This document shows, in pieces, positions 1 to 8,979 of a stretch of DNA of 64,000 bases (the stretch's first letter is position 1; each line of letters begins with the position of its first letter). The notes beneath the pieces are model-generated. The model saw only the letters and a program-made list of their open reading frames with translations. It ran no database searches and was not told where the DNA came from. The stretch comes from Methylomonas koyamae (GTDB taxonomy: Bacteria > Pseudomonadota > Gammaproteobacteria > Methylococcales > Methylomonadaceae), in the NCBI RefSeq assembly GCF_019669905.1, contig NZ_AP019777.1, forward strand, positions 2,728,001 to 2,792,000, written 5' to 3'. Both the position numbers and the translations under genes were made by a program.

Positions 1-354
1 CAGAATCCGGCTCAGAATCCAATCGCGCTGCGGATATTGTCTAGACAAATCCGAACTGTAAATCTCGCCGGTCGGGCGCCGAGCCTTGAACACACTGTTG
101 ATCGGCAAACCGGCACCGATTTTGGCGCGAATCCGGTGCCAACCGGTCGGCGTGCAGTAACTGCCCTTTCTTTCGCCGGGACCGTTTTTGGCGGTCGATA
201 CCTGGTAATCGGCAATCAGCTCGCCGGCTTGCACCAAGCGCAAGCGCTGTTCGGCAATCGAGACGTCGATCAAACACGCCTCCGGCGCATGCCCTCCGCC
301 CGGAACGTTACCCTGGTTCCGGCCCAAGCCGGTGGCACCGGTCGAAACCGTCAT
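1..354 (-). CDS. L,D-transpeptidase (YkuD/ErfK family), cut by the window edge
   Basis: Reading leftward from the ATG at 354-352, a frame stays open to base 1 (118 codons), so the C-terminus and the expected catalytic cysteine lie outside. The visible part has the start of a YkuD fold: a strand ending LRLVQAG, then ADYQVSTAKNGPGERKGS and TPTGWHRI, typical of periplasmic enzymes that cross-link peptidoglycan stem peptides or attach lipoproteins. No signal peptide is visible at the chosen start, so it may be a cytosol-starting family member or the start may be different. The start overlaps the rlmD stop as ATGA, suggesting translational coupling. Family assignment is confident; the exact role is not. 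Confidence 0.75.
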   Translation of the reverse strand, partial: MTVSTGATGLGRNQGNVPGGGHAPEACLIDVSIAEQRLRLVQAGELIADYQVSTAKNGPGERKGSYCTPTGWHRIRAKIGAGLPINSVFKARRPTGEIYSSDLSRQYPQRDWILSRIL

Positions 355-1673
355 TTCACGAACAACGCAATCGATTCGACGTGAGCGGTCTGCGGGAACA
401 TGTCCATCACGCCGGCCTTGACTAGTTTGTAGCCAAGTTCGTTGACCAAAATACCGGCATCTCGAGCTAGCGTCGACGGATTGCAGGACACGTAGACGAT
501 ACGCTCCGGCTGCCAGTGCTTGAAATTGTGCAACACCTCTGCCGCGCCGGCGCGGGAGGGATCGAGCAAAACCTTGCTGAACTTCTGCTTGCTCCAAGGC
601 TGATCCTTAACGTCCTTGCTCAAATCGGCGACGTGAAATTCCACGTTTTGCAGATTGTTCAGTCGGGCGTTTTCCCGGGCGTGGTTAACCAGCGGCAAAT
701 CGCCCTCCACCCCGACCACATGGCCGGCGAGGGTCGCCAGCGGCAGGGTAAAATTTCCCAAGCCGCAGAATAAATCCAACACCCGGTCGTCGCGGTTTAA
801 CTCCAGTGCGGCCAGCGCGCGCGTCACCATTTTTTGGTTAATTTCGTAGTTGACCTGGGTAAACATCGCCGGACGAAAATTGAATTTGACGCCCTGCTCG
901 ACCAACGAATAGCTCGGCATAACCTCGGCGGCGCCGTCCAACGGCACGATGCTGTCCGGGCCTTTGGGTTGCAGGCAAATCGTCACGCCCAACTTGGCGG
1001 CGTATTCGCGCAAGCGCTGCTTGTCCGCCTCGGTCGGCGGTTCCAGTACCCGAACCGCCAATATGCATTCGTTATCGCCGATCGCCACTTCAATTTGCGG
1101 AATTTTGTCTTTAATCGTCAGGCCGGCGATCATTTCGCCCAAGGCCAGCAGATTCTCGCCGACCAGCGGATGCATGACCTTGCAGCTATCGATTTCCGCC
1201 AAAAACGGATTACGCCGCTCGCGAAAGCCGACCAATACCCTGCCCTTCTTCGCCACCCATTTCACGCCCATCCGGGCTTTGCGCCGATAGCCCCAATGCG
1301 GACCGGTCAGCGCCTCCCAGATTTGCGGTATTTCCACTTTACCGATGCGGCGGAACTGGTCGCGCAACAGTTCTTCTTTGAAATGGATTTGCTCGGCATC
1401 GTCGACATGCTGAAAACTACAACCACCGCAACTGCCGAAATGCCGGCAAGCCGGTTCTACCCGGTGCGGATTTCGATCGTGCAATTCGACGACCTTGCCC
1501 TCGGCGTAATCGCGGCGGCTGTCGGTGTAGACGAAATCCAACGTTTCGCCGGGCAAGGCTTCGTCGATGAACACCACTTTGCCGTTGACGTGGCTGACGC
1601 CGCGGCCGTCGTGGGATAAAGATTCGATGGTTACCGTAACGGGTTCGAGCGGGAGTTTTTTCTTGTGGGCCAT
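351..1673 (-). CDS. rlmD: 23S rRNA (uracil-1939-C5)-methyltransferase RlmD
   Basis: SAM-dependent enzyme that methylates U1939 of 23S rRNA. An N-terminal TRAM RNA-binding domain (about residues 8-66) is followed by iron-sulfur cysteines C76, C82, C85 and C164, a SAM-binding motif LDLFCGLGNF near residue 295, and the catalytic cysteine C397 in VSCNPSTLARD. The 440-residue length fits RlmD. I chose the ATG at 1673; an in-frame TTG two codons upstream is less likely. It overlaps the downstream L,D-transpeptidase gene by 4 bases (ATGA). RlmD is favoured over the paralogues RlmC and TrmA because of the TRAM domain together with the cysteine cluster. Confidence 0.93.
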   Translation of the reverse strand: MAHKKKLPLEPVTVTIESLSHDGRGVSHVNGKVVFIDEALPGETLDFVYTDSRRDYAEGKVVELHDRNPHRVEPACRHFGSCGGCSFQHVDDAEQIHFKEELLRDQFRRIGKVEIPQIWEALTGPHWGYRRKARMGVKWVAKKGRVLVGFRERRNPFLAEIDSCKVMHPLVGENLLALGEMIAGLTIKDKIPQIEVAIGDNECILAVRVLEPPTEADKQRLREYAAKLGVTICLQPKGPDSIVPLDGAAEVMPSYSLVEQGVKFNFRPAMFTQVNYEINQKMVTRALAALELNRDDRVLDLFCGLGNFTLPLATLAGHVVGVEGDLPLVNHARENARLNNLQNVEFHVADLSKDVKDQPWSKQKFSKVLLDPSRAGAAEVLHNFKHWQPERIVYVSCNPSTLARDAGILVNELGYKLVKAGVMDMFPQTAHVESIALFVK

Positions 1674-1760
1674 TATCAATAGAACGTAGGCGGGCTAGCT
1701 CGACAGAGCGTACCCGGCATGACAGGATTCGAATGCAACCGATGCGTTACAAGCGGTTGT

Positions 1761-2651
1761 TCAGGTTGGAAACACGCCGGTCGACAAATAGCGGTCGCCG
1801 CGGTCGCAGACGATGGTGACGATCACGCCATTTTCGACTTGCTCGGCCAATTTCAACGCGGCGAACACGGCGCCGCCGGACGAGACGCCGGCAAAGATAC
1901 CTTCAACGGCGGCCAGACTGCGCGTGGTGTTTTCCGCATCCAATTGCTCGACTTCGATGATCCGGTCCACCCGGTCGGCGTCGTAGATTTTCGGCAGGTA
2001 TTCCTTGGGCCAACGGCGAATGCCGGGTATTTTCGATTCCCCTGCCGGCTGCACGCCGACGATTTGAATCGCCGGATTTTGCTCTTTTAAATACCTCGAG
2101 GTACCCATAATCGTACCGGTAGTCCCCATCGAGCTGACGAAATGAGTCACTTTGCCTTCGGTGTCGCGCCAGATTTCCGGGCCGGTGCCTTCGTAATGCG
2201 CGCGCGGGTTATCCGGATTGGCAAATTGGTCCAAGATTCGGCCTTCGCCGCGCGCCTCCATGGCCCGCGCCAAGTCAATCGCACCTTCCATGCTTTGCTT
2301 GGCCGGCGTCAAAATGATTTCAGCGCCATAGGCTTTCATCGACGCGATCCGTTCCGCACTCATGTTGTCGGGCATGATCAAGATCATTTTATAGCCCTTG
2401 ATCGCCGCGGCCATCGCCAAGGCGATACCGGTATTGCCGCTGGTCGCTTCGATCAGGCGGTCGCCGGGTTTGATCTCGCCGCGGGCTTCAGCGTGCTTGA
2501 TCATGCTGACCGCCGGCCTATCCTTGACCGAACCGGCCGGATTATTGCCTTCCAACTTCAATAAAACGGTGTTGCCGCCGGCCACCGGCAAACGCTGCAG
2601 GCGCACCAATGGCGTATTTCCGACAAAAGATTCAATGGTTGGAAAGTTCAT
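1761..2651 (-). CDS. cysM: Cysteine synthase B, PLP-dependent
   Basis: O-acetylserine sulfhydrylase B, making cysteine from O-acetylserine and sulfide or thiosulfate. The PLP-binding lysine is K43 in NNPAGSVKDRP; the substrate loop is ATSGNTG (69-75), and the phosphate-binding glycine loop is SSMGTTGTI. The C-terminus IVCDRGDRYLSTGVF is the CysM form rather than CysK. Length is 296 residues from the ATG at 2651, where the family consensus begins (NFPTIESFVGNTPL); an ATG three codons upstream (2660) is possible. It is divergent from ppk1, with 124 bases between the starts. Confidence 0.93.
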   Translation of the reverse strand: MNFPTIESFVGNTPLVRLQRLPVAGGNTVLLKLEGNNPAGSVKDRPAVSMIKHAEARGEIKPGDRLIEATSGNTGIALAMAAAIKGYKMILIMPDNMSAERIASMKAYGAEIILTPAKQSMEGAIDLARAMEARGEGRILDQFANPDNPRAHYEGTGPEIWRDTEGKVTHFVSSMGTTGTIMGTSRYLKEQNPAIQIVGVQPAGESKIPGIRRWPKEYLPKIYDADRVDRIIEVEQLDAENTTRSLAAVEGIFAGVSSGGAVFAALKLAEQVENGVIVTIVCDRGDRYLSTGVFPT

Positions 2652-2739
2652 GAATAGCATCCGATTTGCGTAATCGCGGCGATTATAGCAAGTTCGAGGC
2701 CTGGGGCGCCGCTGTAACCCAAGCCTAAAAGTTTTCCTT

Positions 2740-2745
2740 TATAAT
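2740..2745 (+). promoter_or_regulatory. Candidate -10 box for ppk1
   Basis: A perfect TATAAT stands 30 bases before the ppk1 start codon. I see no good -35 hexamer at the usual distance, so this is a weak call based on one element and its position in the cysM/ppk1 divergent intergenic region. Confidence 0.35.
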
Positions 2746-2775
2746 CGAGCCACCCCAATCCAACCCGCAGCAGAC

Positions 2776-4845
2776 ATGGAATCCATCGACTTGACCAGCC
2801 CCGAACTTTACCTGAACCGCGAACACAGCCTGCTGGAATTCAACGTCCGGGTGCTGGCGCAGGCGTTGGACGAACGGCTGCCGCTGCTGGAGCGCCTGAA
2901 TTACTTATGCATATCCTGTTCCAACCTCGACGAGTTCTACGAAGTGCGCGTCGCCAGCTTGTTGCAAATGGCGGAAATGGACCCCAATCTGGTCAGCGCC
3001 GACGGCCTGACCATCAACGAACAGTTCGAGAGAATTTCGCAGAAAGCCCACGAACTGGTCGCCGAACAGTACCGGGTACTGAACGAAATCCTGATCCCCA
3101 AGCTGGAGAGCGAAAACATCCGCTTCCTGCGCCGCGACCGCTGGTCGCCGTCGCAAAAAGCCTGGCTGGAAAAATACTTCAACGAGGAATTGCTGCCGAT
3201 TCTGACGCCGGTGGGTTTGGATTCGGCCCACCCGTTTCCGCGCATCCTGAACAAGAGTTTGAATTTTCTCATCTCGTTGACCGGAAAGGACGCGTTCGGC
3301 CGTAACAGCGGCCGCGCCGTGCTGCAGGCGCCGCGGGCGCTGCCGCGCATCATTCAATTGCCGGTCAACGAAACCGACAGCGGCCCGCACGATTTCGTGT
3401 TTCTGTCGTCTATCATCCACGCCTTCGTCAACGACCTGTTCAACGGCATGACGGTCAAAGGCTGCTACCAATTCCGCGTCACCCGCAACAGCGATTTTTT
3501 CGTCGACGACGACGCCATCGACGATTTGCTGTTGGCGGTCGAAGGCGAGCTGGCGATGCGCAACTACGGCGACGAGGTCAGGTTGGAAATCGACGCCAAC
3601 TGTCCGGAAGAAACCACCAGCTTTCTATTAGCCCGCTTCGACCTGACCCAGGAGCGGCTGTTTCTAGCCAACGGCCCGGTCAATTTAAGCCGGATGCAAG
3701 CCATCTATAGCATGGTCGAACGGGCCGATTTAAAATTCCCGCCGTTCAAACCCAGCGTACCGTCGGCTCTCGGCCGCAACAAAGACTTCTTCGCCAGCAT
3801 ACGTAAACAGGACATCCTGCTACACCACCCCTACGAATCGTTTTCGCCGGTGGTGGACTTCATCAAGCAGGCCGCGGCCGATCCCGATGTGTTGGCGATC
3901 AAGCAAACGCTGTACCGGACCGGCGTAGATTCGCCCATCGTTGCCGCGCTGATCAAAGCCGCCCGTGCCGGTAAGGAAGTCACGGTCGTAATCGAATTGC
4001 GCGCCCGCTTCGACGAGAAGGACAACATCGGCCTGGCCGCCAAATTGCAGGAAGCTGCCGCCCACGTGGTGTACGGCGTAGTCGGTTATAAGACCCACGC
4101 CAAAATGTGCATGGTGCTGCGTAAGGAGGGCAACACCTTGCGCAATTACGTCCATCTCGGCACCGGCAACTACCACCCGCGCACGGCCAGGCTGTATACC
4201 GATTACGGCTTGTTCACCTGCGAAAAGGAACTAGCCGAGGACGTGCGGCGGGTATTCATGCAATTGACCAGTTTGGGTAAGGTCAGCAAACTGAATAAAT
4301 TGCTGCAATCGCCGTTTACGCTGCATCACGGCTTGCTGAAAATGGTGGAAAGAGAGATCGAGCAAGCCAAGAAGGGTAAAGCCGCAAAGATCGTCATCAA
4401 GGTCAATGCAGTGGTCGAGGAGCAGGCGATCCAGGCCCTCTACCGCGCCTCCCAGGCCGGCGTCGAGATCAAATTAATCGTGCGCGGCGTTTGCTGCCTG
4501 CGGCCGGGTGTACCGGGGGTTTCCGAGAATATCGAAGTCCGCTCCATCGTCGGCCGCTTCCTGGAACATACTCGGGTTTATGCCTTCTACAACGGCGGTG
4601 ACTGGGCCGTGTTTGCCTCCAGCGCGGACCTGATGAACCGCAACCTGTTCCGCCGCGTCGAAGTCTGCTTCCCCATCGCCGACAAGAAAATCGCCGAACG
4701 CATACTCGGCGACCTGGACGGTTATTTGAAGGACAACACCCAGGCCTGGCGGCTCGGCTCCGACGGCCAATACCAAAGGGTGCATGACGAGCAGCATCCG
4801 CCCTACCAAGTACAAGCCGAGCTACTGAAACATTTTTGTGCCTGA
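2776..4845 (+). CDS. ppk1: Polyphosphate kinase 1
   Basis: Polymerises the gamma-phosphate of ATP into polyphosphate, reversibly. At 689 residues it has the normal four-domain PPK1 length: N-terminal domain from LYLNREHSLLEFNVRVLAQA, head domain, and two phospholipase-D-like C-terminal domains. The autophosphorylated histidine is H441 in GYKTHAKMCMVLRKE, followed by HLGTGNYHPRTARLYTDYGLFT. Polyphosphate acts as a phosphate and energy store and in stress responses. The dnaQ-like gene follows after 9 bases, so the two are probably cotranscribed. No frameshift or missing motif was seen. Confidence 0.96.
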   Translation: MESIDLTSPELYLNREHSLLEFNVRVLAQALDERLPLLERLNYLCISCSNLDEFYEVRVASLLQMAEMDPNLVSADGLTINEQFERISQKAHELVAEQYRVLNEILIPKLESENIRFLRRDRWSPSQKAWLEKYFNEELLPILTPVGLDSAHPFPRILNKSLNFLISLTGKDAFGRNSGRAVLQAPRALPRIIQLPVNETDSGPHDFVFLSSIIHAFVNDLFNGMTVKGCYQFRVTRNSDFFVDDDAIDDLLLAVEGELAMRNYGDEVRLEIDANCPEETTSFLLARFDLTQERLFLANGPVNLSRMQAIYSMVERADLKFPPFKPSVPSALGRNKDFFASIRKQDILLHHPYESFSPVVDFIKQAAADPDVLAIKQTLYRTGVDSPIVAALIKAARAGKEVTVVIELRARFDEKDNIGLAAKLQEAAAHVVYGVVGYKTHAKMCMVLRKEGNTLRNYVHLGTGNYHPRTARLYTDYGLFTCEKELAEDVRRVFMQLTSLGKVSKLNKLLQSPFTLHHGLLKMVEREIEQAKKGKAAKIVIKVNAVVEEQAIQALYRASQAGVEIKLIVRGVCCLRPGVPGVSENIEVRSIVGRFLEHTRVYAFYNGGDWAVFASSADLMNRNLFRRVEVCFPIADKKIAERILGDLDGYLKDNTQAWRLGSDGQYQRVHDEQHPPYQVQAELLKHFCA

Positions 4846-4854
4846 GGCCGCACC

Positions 4855-5571
4855 ATGAGCAAACCGGTAACCCGCCAAGTCGTCCTCGATACCGAAACCA
4901 CCGGTATCAATCCGAAAGAAGGCCATAAAGTCATCGAAATCGGCTGCGTCGAATTGGTCAACCGCCGGCTGACCCGCAACCATTTCCACGTCTACCTGAA
5001 TCCGGACCGGGAGATCGACGCCGGGGCGATCGAGGTGCACGGCATCACCAACGAATTCCTGCGCGACAAACCGCGCTTCGCCGACGTGGTCGACGATTTC
5101 ATGGCATTTACCGCCGGTGCCGAACTGATCATCCATAACGCGCCGTTCGACGTCGGCTTCTTGAATCACGAACTGTCGCTGCTGCCGCGAGAAACCCGCA
5201 CTGTGGAAAGCAACAGCAGCGTATTCGACACGCTGGCTTACGCCCGCAAAAAACACCCTGGCGCCCGTAATAGTCTGGACGCGTTGTGCAAACGTTACGG
5301 CATCGACAACAGCCACCGGGAATTGCACGGCGCGTTGCTCGATGCCGAGATTCTGGCCGACGTCTATTTACTAATGACCGGCGGCCAAGCCTCGTTGCTG
5401 GACGAGGGCGACCAGCAGGACGGCGGCTTAGAACGCGCCATCGTCAGACTGCCGGCGGAACGGCCGCGGTTGAAGGTCATTTCCTGTAGCGACGACGAAT
5501 TGGCGGCGCATCGGCAACGTTTAGCTAAAATTGGTAAAGCCAGCGGCGGACTCTGCCTGTGGCAAGAATAA
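4855..5571 (+). CDS. dnaQ: DNA polymerase III epsilon subunit (3'-5' exonuclease)
   Basis: DEDDh-type proofreading exonuclease. Exo I is LDTETTG (D12, E14), Exo II is HNAPFDVGFLNHE, and Exo III carries the histidine and aspartate of HRELHGALLDAEILADVY. Its 238 residues match replicative epsilon in length, and the C-terminal tail after about residue 180 (FLPAERPRLKV-like region) fits the alpha-binding segment of epsilon. A weak ribosome-binding site overlaps the ppk1 stop. It converges with nsrR, with only 12 bases between the stops. A stand-alone DnaQ-like exonuclease is the alternative, but length and tail favour DnaQ. Confidence 0.85.
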   Translation: MSKPVTRQVVLDTETTGINPKEGHKVIEIGCVELVNRRLTRNHFHVYLNPDREIDAGAIEVHGITNEFLRDKPRFADVVDDFMAFTAGAELIIHNAPFDVGFLNHELSLLPRETRTVESNSSVFDTLAYARKKHPGARNSLDALCKRYGIDNSHRELHGALLDAEILADVYLLMTGGQASLLDEGDQQDGGLERAIVRLPAERPRLKVISCSDDELAAHRQRLAKIGKASGGLCLWQE

Positions 5572-5583
5572 AACCGGCGGCGT

Positions 5584-6042
5584 TTAGCGCGGGTCGCGGC
5601 CCGGCTCGACCAGACCGGCGACGGATTTGGCCGACATTGCCGGTACGCTGATGTCGCTTAACGCGGCTTTATCCAGCGTTTGCAAAAATTGCTCGATGGC
5701 CCTGCCCAGCAAACCGGTCAAGCCGCAGCCATACTCCAAAGGGCATAGCCCTTGTTTCTTCGGGTTGAAGCACTCGGCCATTTGAAACCGGCCTTCGACT
5801 TCGCGGACCACGCTGCCGATACTGATTTCCCGACCGGGCCGGGACAAGCGGATGCCGCCGCCTTTGCCGCGTACGGTCTGGATAAAACCCTTTACCCCCA
5901 GCTTGTGCACGACTTTGACCAGATGGTTGCGGGAAATACCGAAGAAATCGGCCAGCTCGGTAATCGTTACCAATTTTTCGTTATTGACGTTCAGATATAT
6001 CAGTACGCGCAGCGCGTAATCGGTATGGGCAGTCAGTTGCAT
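5584..6042 (-). CDS. nsrR: Rrf2-family nitric-oxide-sensing repressor NsrR
   Basis: Iron-sulfur transcription repressor relieved by nitric oxide. It has the Rrf2 winged helix (MQLTAHTDYALRVLIYL, then FGISRNHLVKVVHKLG and the wing VRGKGGGIRLSRP) and three cluster cysteines C91, C100 and C106. It is divergent from the norCB operon, and two 23-bp operator-like sequences lie between the starts, so it very likely represses norCB and itself. GAGGA stands before the ATG. IscR is an alternative Rrf2 member, but the nor context and operator type point to NsrR. Confidence 0.9.
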   Translation of the reverse strand: MQLTAHTDYALRVLIYLNVNNEKLVTITELADFFGISRNHLVKVVHKLGVKGFIQTVRGKGGGIRLSRPGREISIGSVVREVEGRFQMAECFNPKKQGLCPLEYGCGLTGLLGRAIEQFLQTLDKAALSDISVPAMSAKSVAGLVEPGRDPR

Positions 6043-6057
6043 GTTCAGTCCTCGTTA

Positions 6058-6080
6058 AAGCTGCATTTGAAATAAATGTT
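6058..6080. promoter_or_regulatory. NsrR operator 1
   Basis: A 23-bp imperfect palindrome centred on the G at 6069: AAGCTGCATTT, one base, then AAATAAATGTT. It fits the published NsrR consensus (AAGATGYATTT-N-AAATRCATCTT) with few mismatches. It begins 16 bases upstream of the nsrR start, a position suited to autoregulation. Confidence 0.75.
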
Positions 6081-6102
6081 AATGGCGCTTACACTTGCCG
6101 TA

Positions 6103-6125
6103 AAGCTGCATTTAAAAAACACCTT
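6103..6125. promoter_or_regulatory. NsrR operator 2
   Basis: Second copy of the same element: AAGCTGCATTT, one base, then AAAAACACCTT. The left half is identical to operator 1 and the right half is more diverged. It ends 26 bases before the start of the first gene of the nor operon. The two centres are 45 bp apart, a little over four helical turns, so both could be bound on the same DNA face. Confidence 0.7.
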
Positions 6126-6151
6126 AAAAACTGACCCAGCGGTGGCAACCG

Positions 6152-6490
6152 ATGTTGATCGAACCCGTGGCCTTATCCGATTTTTTTCTGAGTTTTTTCA
6201 CCGCGGCATCGATCATTTTGCTCGCCACGCTATACGCGGCGCTATTCGCTTGGGGCAAGGCCAGCGGCCGCCGCTCACTCGGGATCGCCGCTTGGCTCTG
6301 TTACCTCGCATTACTGGTTTGCGTCGCAATATTTAGCTACGTCAACCATTTCAGCGGCTATTGGCTGGCGCTTTCGCTGCTGATGGCGCTGGGTTACGGC
6401 TGGATGCCGCGCTTCATCTGGCGATTGTGCGCTGCGACGCACCAGCCGGACCACCACCACCCTCACCAACCTGGAGGTCACCATGAGTGA
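6152..6490 (+). CDS. Small membrane protein of the nor operon
   Basis: 112 residues, not recognised by name. Three probable membrane segments (about 8-32, 42-64 and 68-88) precede a histidine-rich tail, HQPDHHHPHQPGGHHE, with eight histidines in the last 16 residues. The tail suggests metal binding, perhaps iron, heme or copper supply for the NO reductase; this is inference. It lies directly behind the NsrR operators and overlaps norC by 8 bases, which supports co-expression and a role in assembly or function of NorCB. Confidence 0.7.
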   Translation: MLIEPVALSDFFLSFFTAASIILLATLYAALFAWGKASGRRSLGIAAWLCYLALLVCVAIFSYVNHFSGYWLALSLLMALGYGWMPRFIWRLCAATHQPDHHHPHQPGGHHE

Positions 6491-7085
6491 ACAAATTCCA
6501 GCCCGCTGGGCGTCGGAAACTTTCTGGAAGAAAACCGCAATCTGGGTCACCGGCGGCTCATTTGTACTGCTAGTGATATTAACCTTCGACTCTTTGGCGA
6601 AAATTTCCGCCGGCGGCCCGCGGGTACCGGCTTTCAGCGTGATCAATAAAGAGGTCGGTTACCGTTTCGATAAAACCAAACAACGCTACCAGCCGGTGAT
6701 CGGCGACGACGCTCCGCTATTCGGCAAGACCTTAAGCGAAGAGGAAGCGGAAAAACTGGTCGATCTGGGTAAGAAAACCGTGCAGGCCAAAAATTGCATG
6801 AATTGCCACACGCTGCTCGGCAACGGCGCCTATTATGCGCCGGATCTGACCAAGGCCTGGCTGGACCAAGGCTGGATCGCCAAAGAATCGCGCGAACAGA
6901 TGATGCTAAATTTCTTGCTCGATCCGGAAAAGAACGCCCGGACGTTCGGTTCCAACCGCAAGATGCCGAACCTGGAGATCACCCCGCAAGAAGCCGAAGG
7001 CATCGTCGCTTTCCTGAAATGGATGGCATCCATCGATACCAACGGTTTCCCGCACAATTTCAGAGCACTCGGCGCAGAGGAATAA
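6483..7085 (+). CDS. norC: Nitric oxide reductase cytochrome c subunit
   Basis: Membrane-anchored c-type cytochrome that passes electrons to NorB for reduction of 2 NO to N2O. One N-terminal membrane anchor (about 17-36) is followed by a periplasmic domain with the heme motif CMNCH (C105, C108, H109) and a later methionine (NRKMPNLEITP) as likely axial ligand. Length of 200 residues is a little above the usual 150. A strong GGAGGT precedes the ATG, which lies inside the end of the upstream gene. norB follows after 4 bases. Confidence 0.93.
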   Translation: MSEQIPARWASETFWKKTAIWVTGGSFVLLVILTFDSLAKISAGGPRVPAFSVINKEVGYRFDKTKQRYQPVIGDDAPLFGKTLSEEEAEKLVDLGKKTVQAKNCMNCHTLLGNGAYYAPDLTKAWLDQGWIAKESREQMMLNFLLDPEKNARTFGSNRKMPNLEITPQEAEGIVAFLKWMASIDTNGFPHNFRALGAEE

Positions 7086-7089
7086 GCCC

Positions 7090-8589
7090 ATGTCAGCGAC
7101 AACCTATCAAGATAAAGCCGCCGCCTGCTGGACCGGCTGCAAACAATCCTACGCCGCGTTCCAGGCCAACCCGCACTTAACCGGCGGCCAGAAGCTGGCG
7201 GTACACTATTTCACCGTCGCGCTGGTGTTGTTCATGGCGCAATTGCTGTTCGGACTGCTGGCCGGCCTGCAATTTCTATTTCCGAGCTTTTTGTACGAAA
7301 TCCTGGATTTCAACGTCAACCGCATGGTGCATATCAACGCCATGGTGGTGTGGATGCTGTACGGCTTCATCGGCTCGGTGTACTGGTTTCTGGAAGACGA
7401 AAGCGGCGTCCAGATCGTCGGCCTGAAGTGGGGGCAATTGGCATTCTGGGTGCTGACCGGCGCCGTCACGTTAGTGGTTTTGGTCTACCTGTTCATCCAG
7501 TTCGGCGCCGGCAACGACACCTCGCTGTGGCTGATCAACGAAGGCCGCGAATACATCGAAGCGCCGCGCTGGGCCGACATCGGCATCGTGGTTGTGGTGT
7601 TGACCTTCTTTTATAACGTCGCCGCTACCTTCGCCAAAGGCCAATGGTCCGGCATCGCCGGCGTACTGGTGCTGGACTTGGTGGCCTTGGCCGGTTTGTA
7701 TCTGGCCGGCATGTTTTACGTCACCAATATCTCGGTCGACCAATACTGGTGGTGGTGGGTCATCCATCTGTGGGTGGAAGCCACCTGGGAAGTCTTGGTC
7801 GGCTGCATCATGGCCTGGAGTTTAATGAAACTGCTCGGCGTGCGCCGCCAGATCGTGCAAACCTGGCTGTATATTGAAGTGGCGCTGATGTTCGGCTCCG
7901 GCATCCTGGGCTTGGGCCACCATTATTTCTGGATCGGCACGCCGGAATATTGGTTCAGCATCGGCGGTTTCTTCTCGGCGTTGGAACCGATCCCGCTGGT
8001 GGCGATGGTGGTGCATTCGGTCTACGACTCCGGCGTCCACCGCTTCAAAAATAGCAACCACCCTGCCCTGGCCTGGATCATCGCCCATACCTTCGGCAAC
8101 TTTCTCGGCGCGGGCGTTTGGGGTTTCATGCATACCCTGCCGCAAATCAATTTGTACACCCACGGCACGCAATGGTCGGCCTCGCACGGCCATCTGGCCT
8201 TCTTCGGCGCCTACGCCACCATCAACATCGCCTTCTTTTATTTGGCGGCGCAACAAGCGCGCGGCAATGTCTGGATGGGCGGCGACCTGGCCAACGGTTG
8301 GCGCTGGAAAGCCGCGGCGATTTTATTGAATGTCGGCGTCTTGGGCATGACCGTAGCCTTGCTGATCGCCGGCTACGAGCAATCCTTCATCGAGCGTGCC
8401 GTCGAAGGCTCGACCTGGGCCGGCTACTTCGCCGCGCAAAACCACCCCTGGTTTATGCAAGCCATGGTCTGGCGCATGGTATTCGGCTTGATGACCGCGG
8501 CAGGCGGTGGCTTGCTGTTCTGGGATTTGCTGGACATCGGCAAAGGCGAACAACGGCCCGCCGCCGTGATCGCCAACGCAACCGAATAA
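7090..8589 (+). CDS. norB: Nitric oxide reductase catalytic subunit
   Basis: Heme-copper-oxidase superfamily protein of 499 residues with about 12 membrane helices, reducing NO at a heme b3/non-heme iron site. Histidine and glutamate ligands are visible in VIHLWVEATWEVLVG, GLGHHYFWIGTPEYW and SHGHLAFFGAYA, the last holding heme ligands. It begins without the N-terminal extension of quinol-dependent qNor, and a separate norC is present, so it is the cytochrome-c-dependent cNor type. No norQ or norD is found in this window. In a methanotroph it would serve NO detoxification or partial denitrification. Confidence 0.93.
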   Translation: MSATTYQDKAAACWTGCKQSYAAFQANPHLTGGQKLAVHYFTVALVLFMAQLLFGLLAGLQFLFPSFLYEILDFNVNRMVHINAMVVWMLYGFIGSVYWFLEDESGVQIVGLKWGQLAFWVLTGAVTLVVLVYLFIQFGAGNDTSLWLINEGREYIEAPRWADIGIVVVVLTFFYNVAATFAKGQWSGIAGVLVLDLVALAGLYLAGMFYVTNISVDQYWWWWVIHLWVEATWEVLVGCIMAWSLMKLLGVRRQIVQTWLYIEVALMFGSGILGLGHHYFWIGTPEYWFSIGGFFSALEPIPLVAMVVHSVYDSGVHRFKNSNHPALAWIIAHTFGNFLGAGVWGFMHTLPQINLYTHGTQWSASHGHLAFFGAYATINIAFFYLAAQQARGNVWMGGDLANGWRWKAAAILLNVGVLGMTVALLIAGYEQSFIERAVEGSTWAGYFAAQNHPWFMQAMVWRMVFGLMTAAGGGLLFWDLLDIGKGEQRPAAVIANATE

Positions 8590-8605
8590 TCGATTAGCGA
8601 TCCAA

Positions 8606-8633
8606 CCGGGCAAGCGCAGGCAGGCTTGCCCGG
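8606..8633 (+). terminator. Probable terminator of the nor operon
   Basis: A perfect 10-bp inverted repeat (CCGGGCAAGC / GCTTGCCCGG) with an 8-base loop begins 16 bases after the norB stop. The following run (TGTTCTG) is only weakly T-rich. The rest of the gap to 8980 (about 350 bases) shows no gene that I can support. Confidence 0.6.
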
Positions 8634-8979
8634 TGTTCTGCCATCGGCACCATCGCTGGCGTTAGGCAACCCACCGCTCCGATTCGATTTCCCCAGCTCT
8701 GGCCGATATCTTGCTTGCAATCCTCTACCCATCCGCTCCTGGTCCGCTGCTGCTGGACAAATTCTATCCCACAAGCCATGCGCCGTTGTCGGGGATAGCG
8801 GCCTCTCCCGCTGGAAACCCTCGGTTCTGCATACCATTCGCCGGCATTTTCATCTCAAAAAGTGTGACTGCCTGACATTATTTTGCCGAATCCGTTTGTC
8901 GGTTCGCGTAAATCTCTTCGATACTGTGCCGTCCAGCGCTTGCGTTCGGACAACTAAAACAACGATAACGAGAACATTC

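Noticed and set aside
834..1619. Long open frame on the plus strand opposite rlmD
   Set aside because: It is antisense to a gene with complete family motifs; its composition (rich in R, A, F, H, Q without motifs) is that of a shadow frame in GC-rich DNA.
1700..1760. tRNA-like T-arm word (TTCGAATCC) on the minus strand between cysM and rlmD
   Set aside because: No matching acceptor, D or anticodon arms could be folded around it.
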